Positions 24,605 through 33,752 of a stretch of 64,000 bases of DNA are shown in pieces (positions within the stretch are counted from its first letter, which is position 1; the number at the start of each line of letters is the position of its first letter). Source of the stretch: Candidatus Vagococcus giribetii (GTDB lineage: Bacteria > Bacillota > Bacilli > Lactobacillales > Vagococcaceae). A model generated the notes under the pieces. That model was not told the DNA's origin and searched no databases. It worked only from the letters and a program-made list of their open reading frames with translations. The stretch lies in assembly GCF_017316185.1 (NCBI RefSeq), contig NZ_JAFLVX010000035.1:1-64000 (forward strand), read 5' to 3'. The position numbers and the translations under genes are program-made.

Positions 24605-25619
24605 TATTCCTGATACGTATAAGGATCAAGCTCCAGCAGAAATGCTTGATAACAAAACATTGAATAAAATGGTTTGGCGTTCTTTATTCTTACAAGCTTC
24701 CTTTAACTATGAACGTATGCAAGCTGGTGGTTGGTTATACTCGATTTTACCTGGTTTAAAAAAGATTCATAAAGATAAAGATGACCTGGCAGCATCTATG
24801 AGTCATAACTTAGAGTTCTTTAATACTCACCCATTCTTAGTTAACTTTGTTATGGGGATTGTCTTGTCACTGGAACAAAATAAAGCAGACATTCCAACAA
24901 TTCGTGCGGTACGTGTTGCGGCGATGGGACCTCTTGGAGGAATTGGAGATGCGTTATTCTGGTTTACATTAGTACCGATTACAGCAGGTATTACTGCTAA
25001 TATGGCTATTAACGGAAATATTGCAGCACCATTCATTTTCCTTTTAATCTTTAATGCGGCTCAGTTTGGTTTGAGGTTCTTCTTGATGCGTTGGTCATAT
25101 AAGATGGGGACTAATGCCATCAGTATTCTAACTGAAAATGCAAAAGAGTTTACTCGTGCGGCAAGTATTCTAGGTGTGTTTATTGTTGGTTCTTTAATTT
25201 CTGTTTACGGTGCAACTAAAATCAATGTTAATATTCCAAATGGAACAACTAATGAAGTTCGACAAGTTACAACAATCGTCCCTTCAAAAGACGATGTTAG
25301 TAAATACGATGAGTTCCTTTATAAAGCTGATGATAGTGGCAAACTAACAGAAGATTTACAAGATAATGCAAGCGTAACTGAATTATCAACAGGCGAATAT
25401 GAAGTCGTATTCAATCAAAACCACGAGAAAGAAGTAACAATCAATTTACAAGAAATTTTAGATGGGATACTGCCTCAGTTAATTCCACTAGCTATTTCAT
25501 TGTTACTGTTCTTCCTGTTATCTAAACGTGGTTGGACACCATTAAAATGTATTGGTTTACTATTTATTATAGGTTTAATTGGATCTGGATTTGGCATTTG
25601 GCCATCAATCTGGCCATAA
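24594..25619 (+). CDS. Mannose-family PTS EIID with large insertion
   Basis: A 341-aa membrane subunit: SFNYERMQAGGWLYSILPGL, FFNTHPFLVNF and GPLGGIGDALFWFTLVP. Compared with the 271-aa EIID at 18805, an extra hydrophilic block of about 75 residues (roughly 210-290) lies between the last membrane segments. AAGGAGGAG precedes the ATG inside the EIIC gene. It completes the second permease and is followed by a strong terminator. Confidence 0.92.
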   Translation: MAYNIPDTYKDQAPAEMLDNKTLNKMVWRSLFLQASFNYERMQAGGWLYSILPGLKKIHKDKDDLAASMSHNLEFFNTHPFLVNFVMGIVLSLEQNKADIPTIRAVRVAAMGPLGGIGDALFWFTLVPITAGITANMAINGNIAAPFIFLLIFNAAQFGLRFFLMRWSYKMGTNAISILTENAKEFTRAASILGVFIVGSLISVYGATKINVNIPNGTTNEVRQVTTIVPSKDDVSKYDEFLYKADDSGKLTEDLQDNASVTELSTGEYEVVFNQNHEKEVTINLQEILDGILPQLIPLAISLLLFFLLSKRGWTPLKCIGLLFIIGLIGSGFGIWPSIWP

Positions 25620-25623
25620 AAAG

Positions 25624-25654
25624 AAAAAGGTTGATGAGAATCAACCTTTTTTTT
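25624..25654 (+). terminator. Intrinsic terminator after the second PTS
   Basis: A 12-bp stem (25624-25635 with 25640-25651) with a GAGA loop and a T-run. Confidence 0.9.
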
Positions 25655-25664
25655 ACTATAACGA

Positions 25665-25719
25665 TTGACTTTTTATTAAATCTGACTGATAATATAAGTG
25701 GTTGATACCAGTTGGTATC
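25665..25719 (+). promoter_or_regulatory. Promoter and operator of the GntR-agaS-lacDC operon
   Basis: TTGACT (25665-25670), 17-bp spacer, GATAAT (25688-25693), then a perfect palindrome GATACCA-GT-TGGTATC at 25704-25719. This is the best copy of the site also present at 22533-22551, so the GntR protein likely represses its own operon and the PTS operon. Confidence 0.82.
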
Positions 25720-25744
25720 TTAATGGGTTTGAAGGAGAGACATT

Positions 25745-26467
25745 ATGAATAAAAAGAAGCAATCCTTATATGGTCAGCTTGTAGATACAATTAGAGAATC
25801 GATAGAAACTGAATTAAAGCCTCATGATTTACTTCCTTCTGAGCGAGAATTATCAGAAATTTACGGAGTGAGTCGAACCACAGTGAGATTAGCTATGCAG
25901 GAGTTAGAAAATTTAGGCTACATCTATAAGAAACATGGAAAAGGAACATTTGTATCAAGTATCTCAGATAGCATTATGAATTTAACAGGTGCCTACAGCT
26001 TTACGGAACAAATGCTAGCTTTAGGAAAAGAACCTAAAACAATTATCTTAGATTTTTCAGTTGTAGAGAGTAATAAATACTTTAGTGAAAACTTAGGCAT
26101 ACATAAGGGAAGCAAAATGATAAAAGTAAAAAGATTAAGGTTAGCTGATGATGAACCTATGATGCTTGAGCGTTCTTATCTTCCTTTCAAACGGTTTGAA
26201 TCCTTAACAAGTGAAAGACTGGAACAAAAACCAATGTATGACATTTTTTTAGATGATTACAACGAGAGAATCAAATGCGCAGAAGAAGAATTCTACGCTA
26301 GTCTTGTTAATTCAAAAGATGCTAGTTTTTTAAAAATACCAGAGGGGTCTGCCTCATTAAATTTGATTAGAAAAACATTTAATCAAGATAACGAAGTAAT
26401 TGAGTATACCTTGAGTGTTGCTCGTGCAGATCAATTTAGGTACAAAGTATTACATACAAAATCATAA
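25745..26467 (+). CDS. GntR/HutC family repressor with UTRA domain
   Basis: A 240-aa regulator: GntR winged helix at about 5-72 (LLPSERELSEIYGVSRTTVR, then KHGKGTFV) and a UTRA ligand domain at about 90-235 (MIKVKRLRLADDEPMMLERSYLP). UTRA repressors of amino-sugar operons bind sugar phosphates such as glucosamine-6-phosphate. Co-transcribed with agaS 22 bp downstream. Matching palindromes flank both promoters it probably controls. Confidence 0.9.
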   Translation: MNKKKQSLYGQLVDTIRESIETELKPHDLLPSERELSEIYGVSRTTVRLAMQELENLGYIYKKHGKGTFVSSISDSIMNLTGAYSFTEQMLALGKEPKTIILDFSVVESNKYFSENLGIHKGSKMIKVKRLRLADDEPMMLERSYLPFKRFESLTSERLEQKPMYDIFLDDYNERIKCAEEEFYASLVNSKDASFLKIPEGSASLNLIRKTFNQDNEVIEYTLSVARADQFRYKVLHTKS

Positions 26468-26489
26468 ATAAGATAGGGGTAGTTAATAC

Positions 26490-27653
26490 ATGTTAAATTG
26501 GACAGAAAATGAATTAAAAGAATTACATGCACACATTACAACGAAAGAAATCACGCAACAACCTGAATTATGGCAAGAAACATTAGCTATTTTTAAAGCA
26601 AATGAAGACAAATTAATGGCCTTTTTAAAGCAGTTAGATGACGTATCTGGAAAAGGGAAAACACGAGTAATTTTTACAGGTGCAGGAACTTCTGCTTATG
26701 TAGGAGATGTTCTTAGACCTCATCTCATTAGATATGGCAATACTCAAAAATATCAATTTGAGGCGATTCCTACAACTGATATTTTATCATCACCTTATAG
26801 CTATTTTAAAGAAGACGAACCAACTCTTTTAGTTTCTTTTGCAAGAAGTGGCAATAGCCCTGAGAGTGTTGCAACGATTGAGTTGGCAGATAAAATCATC
26901 AACAACGTTCAGCATTTAATTATCACTTGTGCAGCTGAAGGGAAACTTGCTGTTAATGCGACAGGGGACGACCAATCCTATGTTGTTCTTATGCCAGAAA
27001 GATCAAATGATCAAGGATTTGCTATGACAGGTAGTTTTTCTTGTATGACACTAACAGGTTTATTAGCCTTTGATACAGTGAATAAAAATCATGATGAACT
27101 AGTTTCAAGTATGGTTGATTTAGGACGTCAAGCAATTGAGTTAGAAGATCAGATTGCTAGTTTATTAGAGAATGATTTTGATCGTGTGGTTTATTTAGGA
27201 TCAGGTAGTTTATCTGGTCTTACAAGAGAAGCGCAATTAAAATTATTAGAGCTAACAGCTGGTAAAATTACAACAGTCTTTGATTCTTCATTAGGATTTA
27301 GACATGGACCGAAATCTTTTGTTGATTCAAAAACATTAGTCTTTGGTTTTATTAGTAACGATGAGTACACTAAACAGTATGATGTTGATATCTTAGAAGA
27401 AATTAAAATAAATGACATTGCGATTAAAGCAGTAGGAGTCTTACAAAATGACTCTACTTATTCAGGAGAGCAACTTGTTTTAAGTAATTCAATCGTTTTA
27501 CCTGATGGTTTCTTAGCGTTACCTTTTGTGATGGTCGGTCAAATTATTTCTTTACTAACAGCAATAAAAGTAGGTAACAAGCCAGACACACCTTCTCCAA
27601 CGGGAACAGTCAATCGCGTTGTACAAGGTGTTACTGTTCACGAATTACCATAA
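26490..27653 (+). CDS. agaS: SIS-domain amino-sugar phosphate isomerase/deaminase AgaS
   Basis: A 387-aa protein with two sugar-isomerase domains: FTGAGTSAYVGD near 60-75, SFARSGNSPESVAT, and a second SIS half (YLGSGSLSGLTREAQLKLLELTAGK, FRHGPKSFVD). AgaS converts galactosamine-6-phosphate to tagatose-6-phosphate plus ammonia. That fits the following lacD and lacC genes and the Aga-type PTS upstream. A GlmS-like or fructosamine role is less likely because of this context. Confidence 0.88.
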   Translation: MLNWTENELKELHAHITTKEITQQPELWQETLAIFKANEDKLMAFLKQLDDVSGKGKTRVIFTGAGTSAYVGDVLRPHLIRYGNTQKYQFEAIPTTDILSSPYSYFKEDEPTLLVSFARSGNSPESVATIELADKIINNVQHLIITCAAEGKLAVNATGDDQSYVVLMPERSNDQGFAMTGSFSCMTLTGLLAFDTVNKNHDELVSSMVDLGRQAIELEDQIASLLENDFDRVVYLGSGSLSGLTREAQLKLLELTAGKITTVFDSSLGFRHGPKSFVDSKTLVFGFISNDEYTKQYDVDILEEIKINDIAIKAVGVLQNDSTYSGEQLVLSNSIVLPDGFLALPFVMVGQIISLLTAIKVGNKPDTPSPTGTVNRVVQGVTVHELP

Positions 27654-27683
27654 CTAATTTTGATAAAAGAGAGGACTTATCTA

Positions 27684-28676
27684 ATGAAAAAATTAAGCAC
27701 AAGCAAACTAAACTACATGAATCAATTATCAACTAAAGACGGTGTTATCGCAGCTCTTGCCATTGACCAACGTGGGGCTTTAAGAAAAATGTTAGCTGCA
27801 GAAGGCTTTGAAGGAGATACTGAACAAGCGATTGTTGACTTTAAAAAACTTGTTTCAGAGGAGCTAACACCTTATTCTTCGTCTATTTTATTAGATCCTG
27901 AATACGGATTACCTGCTTCAAAAGTAAAAAGCCCAGAAGCTGGTTTATTACTTGCTTATGAACAAACTGGTTATGATGCCACAGAAGCGGGTCGTTTCCC
28001 TGATTTGATTCATGATTATTCAGCTCTTCGTTTGAAAGAAGACGGAGCAGATGCAGTGAAATTTTTACTTTATTACGATGTAGATGAGTCTGCTGAAATC
28101 AATGAGCGTAAACATGCTTTTGTTGAGCGAATTGGTTCAGAATGTATGGCTGAAGATATTCCATTTTACTTAGAGTTATTATCTTATGACGCGACAAATG
28201 CTGATAATGGTAGTAAAGAATTTGCAAAAGTGAAACCTCATAAAGTGAACGATATGATGGTTGAGTTTTCTAAAGAACGTTACCATGTGGATGTACTGAA
28301 AATGGAAGTACCTGTTAATATGAATTTTGTAGAAGGCTTCGCTGCTTCTGATGAGGACGTAGTTTATACAAAAGAAGAAGCAATGGCTCATTTTAAAGAC
28401 CAAAGTGAGAAAACTGATTTACCGTTTATCTTCTTGAGTGCAGGTGTTAGCGCTAAGTTATTCCAAGATACGTTGTATTTTGCTAAAGAAGCGGGTTCTA
28501 CTTTTAATGGGGTTTTATGTGGTCGTGCCACTTGGAAAGATGGCGTGAGCGTCTTCGTTAAAGAAGGTGAAGAAGCGACTCGTCAATGGTTACGTACAGT
28601 TGGTAAGAAAAATATGGACGACTTAAACCACGCTTTATCAGAGACAGCTTCATCTTGGCACAAAAAATTTAATTAA
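27684..28676 (+). CDS. lacD: Tagatose 1,6-diphosphate aldolase LacD
   Basis: A 330-aa class I aldolase that cleaves tagatose-1,6-bisphosphate to glyceraldehyde-3-phosphate and dihydroxyacetone phosphate. Recognisable LacD features: [16 protein letters not shown] at the N terminus, LDPEYGLPA, and [12 protein letters not shown]. The ATG at 27684 follows AGAGAGGA by nine bases; an in-frame TTG at 27660 has no such site. Third gene of the GntR operon. Confidence 0.93.
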   Translation: MKKLSTSKLNYMNQLSTKDGVIAALAIDQRGALRKMLAAEGFEGDTEQAIVDFKKLVSEELTPYSSSILLDPEYGLPASKVKSPEAGLLLAYEQTGYDATEAGRFPDLIHDYSALRLKEDGADAVKFLLYYDVDESAEINERKHAFVERIGSECMAEDIPFYLELLSYDATNADNGSKEFAKVKPHKVNDMMVEFSKERYHVDVLKMEVPVNMNFVEGFAASDEDVVYTKEEAMAHFKDQSEKTDLPFIFLSAGVSAKLFQDTLYFAKEAGSTFNGVLCGRATWKDGVSVFVKEGEEATRQWLRTVGKKNMDDLNHALSETASSWHKKFN

Positions 28677-28689
28677 GAGGGTGTCAGAT

Positions 28690-29628
28690 TTGATACTAAC
28701 AGTTACGATGAATCCTTCAGTAGACATGTCTTATGCTTTGCCTACTTTTGCCATGGATCAAGTGAATCGATGCCAAAATGTTAGAAAAACTGCTGGAGGT
28801 AAAGGATTAAATGTGACACGAGTGATACATCAAATGGGTGAGCCCGTGAAGGCTACTGGTCTTTTAGGAGGCGTTTTGGGTACTTTTATAAAAGAAGAGC
28901 TTAATCAGAACGATATTACTCATGCTTTTTCACCTATTAAAGGCGATACGAGAAATTGTATTGCTGTGTTACACGATGGTGGTAAGCAAACAGAAATTTT
29001 AGAGGCTGGTCCTACAGTCTCACAAGAAGAGCTGATACGTTTTGAAAACTTGCTTTTAGAAGAAGCTCAACAAGTTGATGTAATTACCATTTCAGGGAGT
29101 TTACCAAAAGGTGCGCCAGTTAATTTTTACGCGGACTTATTAGAAAAAGTAGAGAAATTACCAGTTAAAGTGATTCTTGATACGTCAGGAGAGAGTTTAG
29201 AGGCTTGCTTGAAGAGTTCAGTAAAACCGTATGGGATTAAACCAAATTTAGAAGAACTTTCTAGTTTGTTGAATCAAGAAGTTACTTTAGAAGAAGAGGA
29301 TCTGAAGCAAGTATTGTCTCAAGAGTTATTCTGCGGCATTCCCCTTATCCTTGTTTCTCTAGGGAAAGATGGTGCATTTGCCAAGTATCAAGAAGCGTTT
29401 TACCGAGTAAGTATTCCTAAAGTAGCGGTTTTAAACCCAGTGGGAAGTGGTGACTCGACTGTAGCAGGTTTAGGGATTGCCATAAAAAAAGGATTAGCTA
29501 TTGAAGAAACATTGAAAACAGCTATGGCTTTAGGTATTTTAAATGCAATGGAATCTCAAACTGGCTATGTGAATCCTGATAAATTTGAAGAAATATTCAA
29601 GCAAATTGATGTGACAATTGTTGACTAA
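28690..29628 (+). CDS. lacC: Tagatose-6-phosphate kinase LacC (PfkB family)
   Basis: A 312-aa PfkB kinase: N-terminal ILTVTMNPSVDMSY, KTAGGKGLNVTR and the C-terminal NPVGSGDSTVAG with the catalytic Asp. The TTG at 28690 is preferred: AAGAGG lies 9 nt upstream and the protein then begins MILTVTMNP like other LacC proteins; the GTG at 28681 has no spacing from that site. With LacD it completes entry of tagatose-6-phosphate to glycolysis. 1-phosphofructokinase is the main alternative, but context favours LacC. Confidence 0.88.
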   Translation: MILTVTMNPSVDMSYALPTFAMDQVNRCQNVRKTAGGKGLNVTRVIHQMGEPVKATGLLGGVLGTFIKEELNQNDITHAFSPIKGDTRNCIAVLHDGGKQTEILEAGPTVSQEELIRFENLLLEEAQQVDVITISGSLPKGAPVNFYADLLEKVEKLPVKVILDTSGESLEACLKSSVKPYGIKPNLEELSSLLNQEVTLEEEDLKQVLSQELFCGIPLILVSLGKDGAFAKYQEAFYRVSIPKVAVLNPVGSGDSTVAGLGIAIKKGLAIEETLKTAMALGILNAMESQTGYVNPDKFEEIFKQIDVTIVD

Positions 29629-29640
29629 TTGAGAGTTGTG

Positions 29641-29680
29641 AGAAAAGAGTAAGAACTTTTAGGTTTTACTCTTTTCTTTT
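29641..29680 (+). terminator. Intrinsic terminator after lacC
   Basis: Perfect 12-bp arms AGAAAAGAGTAA (29641-29652) and TTACTCTTTTCT (29666-29677) followed by Ts. Confidence 0.88.
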
Positions 29681-29691
29681 GCATTTAACCT

Positions 29692-29719
29692 TTGAATTAA
29701 AGCTATTATCCAGTATAGT
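29692..29719 (+). promoter_or_regulatory. Promoter of the RluF-like gene
   Basis: TTGAAT (29692-29697), 16-bp spacer, TATAGT (29714-29719), 41 bp before the start codon. Confidence 0.65.
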
Positions 29720-29759
29720 TAGGAAGGATAAGAACTTTTAAAGTAGAGGAAGTGTTTAA

Positions 29760-30470
29760 ATGCGTTTAAATAAATTTATTAGTGAGTCAGGCAAGGCATC
29801 AAGACGTGGAGCAGATAAGTTGATTGAAGAAGGCCGTGTATTTGTTAATGGTAAGAGAGCCAAAGTAGGCAGTCAAGTAGAGCCAGGAGATGAAGTAAAG
29901 GTTGATGGTAATCAACTATTTATTGCCCCTAGAAGTAATGTTTATATTGCTTTGAATAAGCCTGTAGGAATTACAAGTACGACTGAAAAAAATGTCAAAG
30001 GTAATATTGTTGATTTAGTGAACTATCCGTCACGAATTTTTCATATTGGTCGTTTAGATAAGGATTCTGAAGGATTAATTTTATTAACCAATGATGGAGA
30101 TATTGTGAATGAGATTCTTCGCTCAGAAGGAGAACATGAGAAAGAATATGTGGTATCTGTAGATAAACCAATCACACCAGAATTTCTCAAACAGATGTCT
30201 GAAGGTGTTAAGATTTTAGGAACGACAACACTTCCTTGCCAAGTAGAGCAATTATCAAAATTTGATTTTAATATTATTTTGACACAAGGACTAAATCGCC
30301 AAATTCGTCGTATGTGTGAGGAATTAGGTTATAATGTCTATCGTTTACAACGATTAAGAATCATGAACGTTGAATTAGGTAACTTACCAATGGGACAGTG
30401 GCGTTATTTAAGCAAGAAAGAAAAAGCTAAATTATTTGATTCATTGGATTATGAAGAAAAAGAATGGTAA
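29760..30470 (+). CDS. rluF: Pseudouridine synthase, RluF-like (23S rRNA)
   Basis: A 236-aa RsuA-family enzyme: S4 RNA-binding domain at 1-60 ([20 protein letters not shown]), catalytic Asp100 in [10 protein letters not shown], and the C-terminal [15 protein letters not shown] motif typical of RluF. RluF modifies U2604 of 23S rRNA (and tRNA-Tyr U35 in E. coli). The exact target here is inferred from that motif. Confidence 0.85.
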   Translation: MRLNKFISESGKASRRGADKLIEEGRVFVNGKRAKVGSQVEPGDEVKVDGNQLFIAPRSNVYIALNKPVGITSTTEKNVKGNIVDLVNYPSRIFHIGRLDKDSEGLILLTNDGDIVNEILRSEGEHEKEYVVSVDKPITPEFLKQMSEGVKILGTTTLPCQVEQLSKFDFNIILTQGLNRQIRRMCEELGYNVYRLQRLRIMNVELGNLPMGQWRYLSKKEKAKLFDSLDYEEKEW

Positions 30471-30486
30471 AAAAATAAAAAAAGCT

Positions 30487-30514
30487 TTGATAATTAAAGG
30501 CTTAGAAGTATAAT
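30487..30514 (+). promoter_or_regulatory. Promoter of yebC
   Basis: TTGATA (30487-30492), 16-bp spacer, TATAAT (30509-30514). Confidence 0.7.
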
Positions 30515-30568
30515 GAATAAGGAAAAATGAGATAAATAAGTTAAAGACAATGAAAGCGAAGTGAAATT

Positions 30569-31285
30569 ATGGGACGTAAATGGGCAAATATCGTCGAAAA
30601 GAAAACAGCCAAAGATGCTAATAACAGTAAAATTTATGCAAAATTTGGTATTGAAATCTATGCAGCAGCTAAATCAGGTGATCCAGACCCGGAAACAAAC
30701 CAAAAATTACGTTTTGTAATCGATCGTGCTAAAACTTATAATGTCCCAAGACATATTATTGATCGCGCGATTGAAAAAGCGAAAGGTTCTGGAGATGAGA
30801 ACTTCTTAGAACTTAGATATGAAGGTTTTGGACCTAATGGCTCAATGGTTATTGTAGATACGTTAACAAACAATGTTAATCGTACAGTAGCGGAAGTTCG
30901 TAGTGCATTTGGTAAAAACGGTGGAAACATGGGTGTTTCAGGAGCAGTAGCTTACATGTTTGACAACACAGCTATTTTTGGTTTAGAAGGCCAAGATGCT
31001 GATGATATTTTTGAATACTTACTTGAAAAAGATATTGAAGTAAAAGATGTATTTGAAGAAAATGGTCAAGTTATTGTTTACGGTGAAGGAACAGATTTCC
31101 ATTTAATTCAAGTGGCGTTAAAAGAAAAAGGTATTGAAGAATTTGCCATTACAGAAATTCAAATGTTACCTCAAAGTGATGTGACGTTAGAGGGCGAAGA
31201 TTTAGAAAAATTCAATAAATTAGTTGCCGTTTTAGAAGACTTAGAAGACGTGCAAGATGTGTATCACAACGTGGATTTAGACTAG
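30569..31285 (+). CDS. yebC: YebC/PmpR family protein
   Basis: A 238-aa protein of the YebC/TACO1 family: [21 protein letters not shown] start, the [21 protein letters not shown] region, and an acidic C terminus. This group (YeeI-type, with MGRKW rather than MAGHSKW) acts as transcription regulator or in helping ribosomes through polyproline stretches; the second role is established for related YebC proteins. Monocistronic with its own promoter and terminator. Confidence 0.9.
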   Translation: MGRKWANIVEKKTAKDANNSKIYAKFGIEIYAAAKSGDPDPETNQKLRFVIDRAKTYNVPRHIIDRAIEKAKGSGDENFLELRYEGFGPNGSMVIVDTLTNNVNRTVAEVRSAFGKNGGNMGVSGAVAYMFDNTAIFGLEGQDADDIFEYLLEKDIEVKDVFEENGQVIVYGEGTDFHLIQVALKEKGIEEFAITEIQMLPQSDVTLEGEDLEKFNKLVAVLEDLEDVQDVYHNVDLD

Positions 31286-31292
31286 TAAAATG

Positions 31293-31319
31293 ACTGACTC
31301 AAATCGAGTCAGTTTTTTT
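31293..31319 (+). terminator. Intrinsic terminator after yebC
   Basis: ACTGACTC (31293-31300), AAATC loop, GAGTCAGT (31306-31313), seven Ts. Confidence 0.92.
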
Positions 31320-31321
31320 GT

Positions 31322-31350
31322 TTGTGAGTTACATAGAAACTTGATACAAT
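31322..31350 (+). promoter_or_regulatory. Promoter of truA
   Basis: TTGTGA (31322-31327), 17-bp spacer, TACAAT (31345-31350). Confidence 0.65.
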
Positions 31351-31382
31351 GAACCAAAGTCATAGAAAAAAGGACGAAAAAA

Positions 31383-32120
31383 ATGCGAAATATTAAGTTA
31401 ACAATTGAATACGATGGCAGACGCTATTTAGGGTGGCAACGTTTGGGTGATTCAGAAAAAACAGTTCAAGGAAAAATTGAAAAAGTTATTGGTATTATGA
31501 CCGAAGAGAAAATCGAAATTATTGGATCAGGTCGAACAGACTCAGGTGCTCATGCGAAAGGTCAAGTGGCGAATTTTAAAACAGAAAGTCTAATGCCTCT
31601 AGATGAAATGATCGACTATTTAAATCGTTATTTACCTAATGATATTGTAGTGAATGCGATTGAAGAAGTACCTGAAAGATTTCATTCAAGATACAATGCA
31701 AAAGAAAAAACATATAGTTACTACGTATGGAATAGCTCAATTCCTTCAGTGTTCAATGGGATGCATAGTTTTCAATACTTTGATGACCTTGATTTAGAAA
31801 AAATGCAAGAAGCCAGTGAAAAAATGGTAGGGACTCATGATTTCTTAGCTTTCTCAGCTTTAAAGAAAAGCAAAAAATCAACTGAAAGAACCTTAAAAGA
31901 AGTAGAAATTACTCAAGAAGGTCATTTGATTCGCTTTAAATTCGTTGGCGATGGCTTTTTATATAACATGGTTCGCATTTTGATGGGAACATTATTACAA
32001 ATTGGTTCTGGTGAATTGGATGTATCTGTAGTTGAAAAAGCTCTAACAAGTAAAAAACGTATAGATGCTGGACCAACAGCACCATCTCATGGTCTATTTT
32101 TAGAAGAAGTCGTTTATTAA
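31383..32120 (+). CDS. truA: tRNA pseudouridine synthase A (TruA)
   Basis: A 245-aa enzyme that isomerises U38-U40 in the tRNA anticodon arm. Catalytic Asp53 lies in GSGRTDSGAHA; IEYDGRRYLGWQ opens the protein and GDGFLYNMVRILMGTLL is the conserved C-terminal block. Normal family length. Lactobacillales often place truA behind ECF transporter genes; here it stands alone. Confidence 0.96.
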   Translation: MRNIKLTIEYDGRRYLGWQRLGDSEKTVQGKIEKVIGIMTEEKIEIIGSGRTDSGAHAKGQVANFKTESLMPLDEMIDYLNRYLPNDIVVNAIEEVPERFHSRYNAKEKTYSYYVWNSSIPSVFNGMHSFQYFDDLDLEKMQEASEKMVGTHDFLAFSALKKSKKSTERTLKEVEITQEGHLIRFKFVGDGFLYNMVRILMGTLLQIGSGELDVSVVEKALTSKKRIDAGPTAPSHGLFLEEVVY

Positions 32121-32123
32121 ATC

Positions 32124-32170
32124 AAAAAAATCAATTTTGAACAATTTTGTTTGAAGTTGATTTTTTTTTT
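32124..32170 (+). terminator. Intrinsic terminator after truA
   Basis: AAATCAATTTT and AAGTTGATTT arms followed by ten or more Ts. Confidence 0.85.
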
Positions 32171-32197
32171 GTACAAGAGGTAAAATAAAGGTACAAT
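32169..32197 (+). promoter_or_regulatory. Promoter of the metal-dependent hydrolase gene
   Basis: TTGTAC (32169-32174), 17-bp spacer, TACAAT (32192-32197). The -35 overlaps the end of the truA terminator T-run. Confidence 0.65.
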
Positions 32198-32228
32198 TAA
32201 TAAAGAAGATAAATTAGGAGGTATCAGA

Positions 32229-32912
32229 ATGAAAGTAAGTTATCATGGTCACTCAGTTGTTGTTATTGAAACAAACTCAGGAACAAAATTGATAATTGAC
32301 CCCTTTATTTCAGGAAATGAACTGTGTGATTTAAAGGTAGAAGATGTGTCAGTGGATTATATTTTGGTTACTCATGGTCACAATGATCACTTGGGAGACA
32401 CAATAGAGATTGCTAAGGCAAACAATGCTACTGTTATTGCTTGTCCTGAAATTGTGCATTATGCTGAGAAAAATGGCGTTAAGAAAACTCATGGAATGAA
32501 CATTGGTGGAAGTTTTACGTTTCCATTTGGGACAGTTAAAATGGTTTACGCTCAACATAGCTCAGGTTTTGAGTTAGGTGAAGAGATGATTTATATGGGA
32601 AATCCAGCTGGTTTTGTGTTATCCATTGAGGGTAAACATATTTATCATGCTGGAGATACAGCTCTATTTAGTGATATGTCTCTTATTAAAGAGGAAATCG
32701 ACATTGATCTAGCTTTTCTTCCAATCGGAGATAATTTCACTATGGGACCTAAAGATGCAGCTAAAGCTAGTTTCTTCATACAACCTAAATTATCAGTACC
32801 GATTCATTACAATACGTTTCCTGTTATCAAACAACATCCAGAAGATTTTATTGAGTTACTAAAAAAAGACAGAGGTTTAATAATGGCTACTGGCGATAGT
32901 CTTACCCTTTAA
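32229..32912 (+). CDS. Metal-dependent hydrolase, UPF0173 MBL-fold
   Basis: A 227-aa metallo-beta-lactamase-fold protein of the YtkL/UPF0173 group. Metal ligands His49, His51, Asp53 and His54 are in THGHNDHLGD; later HAGDTALF and PIHYNTF supply further ligands. AGGAGG precedes the ATG. The physiological substrate of this widespread family is not established. Confidence 0.9.
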   Translation: MKVSYHGHSVVVIETNSGTKLIIDPFISGNELCDLKVEDVSVDYILVTHGHNDHLGDTIEIAKANNATVIACPEIVHYAEKNGVKKTHGMNIGGSFTFPFGTVKMVYAQHSSGFELGEEMIYMGNPAGFVLSIEGKHIYHAGDTALFSDMSLIKEEIDIDLAFLPIGDNFTMGPKDAAKASFFIQPKLSVPIHYNTFPVIKQHPEDFIELLKKDRGLIMATGDSLTL

Positions 32913-32916
32913 GAAA

Positions 32917-32950
32917 ACCCTAATTCTCAGTAGCATGTGAGAATTAGGGT
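32917..32950. terminator. Bidirectional terminator
   Basis: Perfect 13-bp arms ACCCTAATTCTCA (32917-32929) and TGAGAATTAGGGT (32938-32950), with As before and Ts after, between convergent genes. Confidence 0.88.
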
Positions 32951-32954
32951 AATT

Positions 32955-33650
32955 TTATTTAAGGAAATAGATGTTAAGAGGTGAATCACCGGCATCTGTT
33001 GTACAAACCTGCATTGTGACAGAAGCATCAGAGAACCAAACCATATCTAAGGCTTCTTGGTCATTTCCTTGATTATAAACAATGTCGTAAACAAAGAAGG
33101 AATAACCTTTAATAATAACTTCGCTTCCAATTCTCAAATTTGAAATGGTACGACCTGGAGGACTATTCTTCTCGATTAAATAGTGACTAGGGAAATTAGT
33201 CCACTGGTACACACAATTTGTTTCACTAGGAACAAAGTCTGTGCCACTAAAGACGTCCAAATCATAATGATAGCCTAGATAACTAAAATCATTTACTGTA
33301 ACTGGTTCTTCTTCATAATAGTCAGTAATTTCTTCTTTGATAGCGTCATCATTTAGCTGTTCATTTGTCTCAACAATAGGTTCGGCAATAGAAATGATAT
33401 TAGCTTCATTGTGCTTAGTTGCTGATTGTTTGTGTTGATCATTACTAGCTGATTGGTTTGTATCCTCTGCGAGATCTTTAGTTCTCGGTGTTTCTTTTTG
33501 TTCTACTTCGTTTCTTTTTCTAGGTTGTTGATAGGTAATGGTAACATTTGGTTGAGTCCTACGCTCTCTTTTACTATAGGCGTGAGACGTTGAAACACCA
33601 CCTACAGTTAGCGTTAAAACAAGAGCAGCTGCAACATCAGTTTTTTTCAT
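32955..33650 (-). CDS. Secreted protein with possible sortase-like domain
   Basis: A 231-aa protein with a signal peptide (about 1-25, AAALVLTLTVGGVSTSHA), a long polar, disordered stretch (25-115) and a C-terminal domain of about 110 residues. That domain has a distant sortase-like look: a His in FPSHYLIEKN, then GRTISNLRIGSEVIIKGYSFFVYDI, and a Cys in MQVCTTD. A clear catalytic Arg after the Cys is missing, so enzymatic activity is doubtful and the assignment is only a fold-level guess. AGGAGG sits seven bases before the ATG. It is monocistronic, ending at a shared terminator. Confidence 0.6.
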   Translation of the reverse strand: MKKTDVAAALVLTLTVGGVSTSHAYSKRERRTQPNVTITYQQPRKRNEVEQKETPRTKDLAEDTNQSASNDQHKQSATKHNEANIISIAEPIVETNEQLNDDAIKEEITDYYEEEPVTVNDFSYLGYHYDLDVFSGTDFVPSETNCVYQWTNFPSHYLIEKNSPPGRTISNLRIGSEVIIKGYSFFVYDIVYNQGNDQEALDMVWFSDASVTMQVCTTDAGDSPLNIYFLK

Positions 33651-33752
33651 AGTTAGCCTCCTAAAAGTGTAACAAATATGAATAAAAAGATTTATATGTA
33701 TGTTATCGGTTGTTTTGTGTTATAAATTAATAGAAAAAGTTGTTGAATCCGT

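Noticed and set aside
33733-33745. Third copy of the intergenic repeat (reverse TTCAACAACTT)
   Set aside because: Only 11 bases match and the flanks differ, so it is likely chance.
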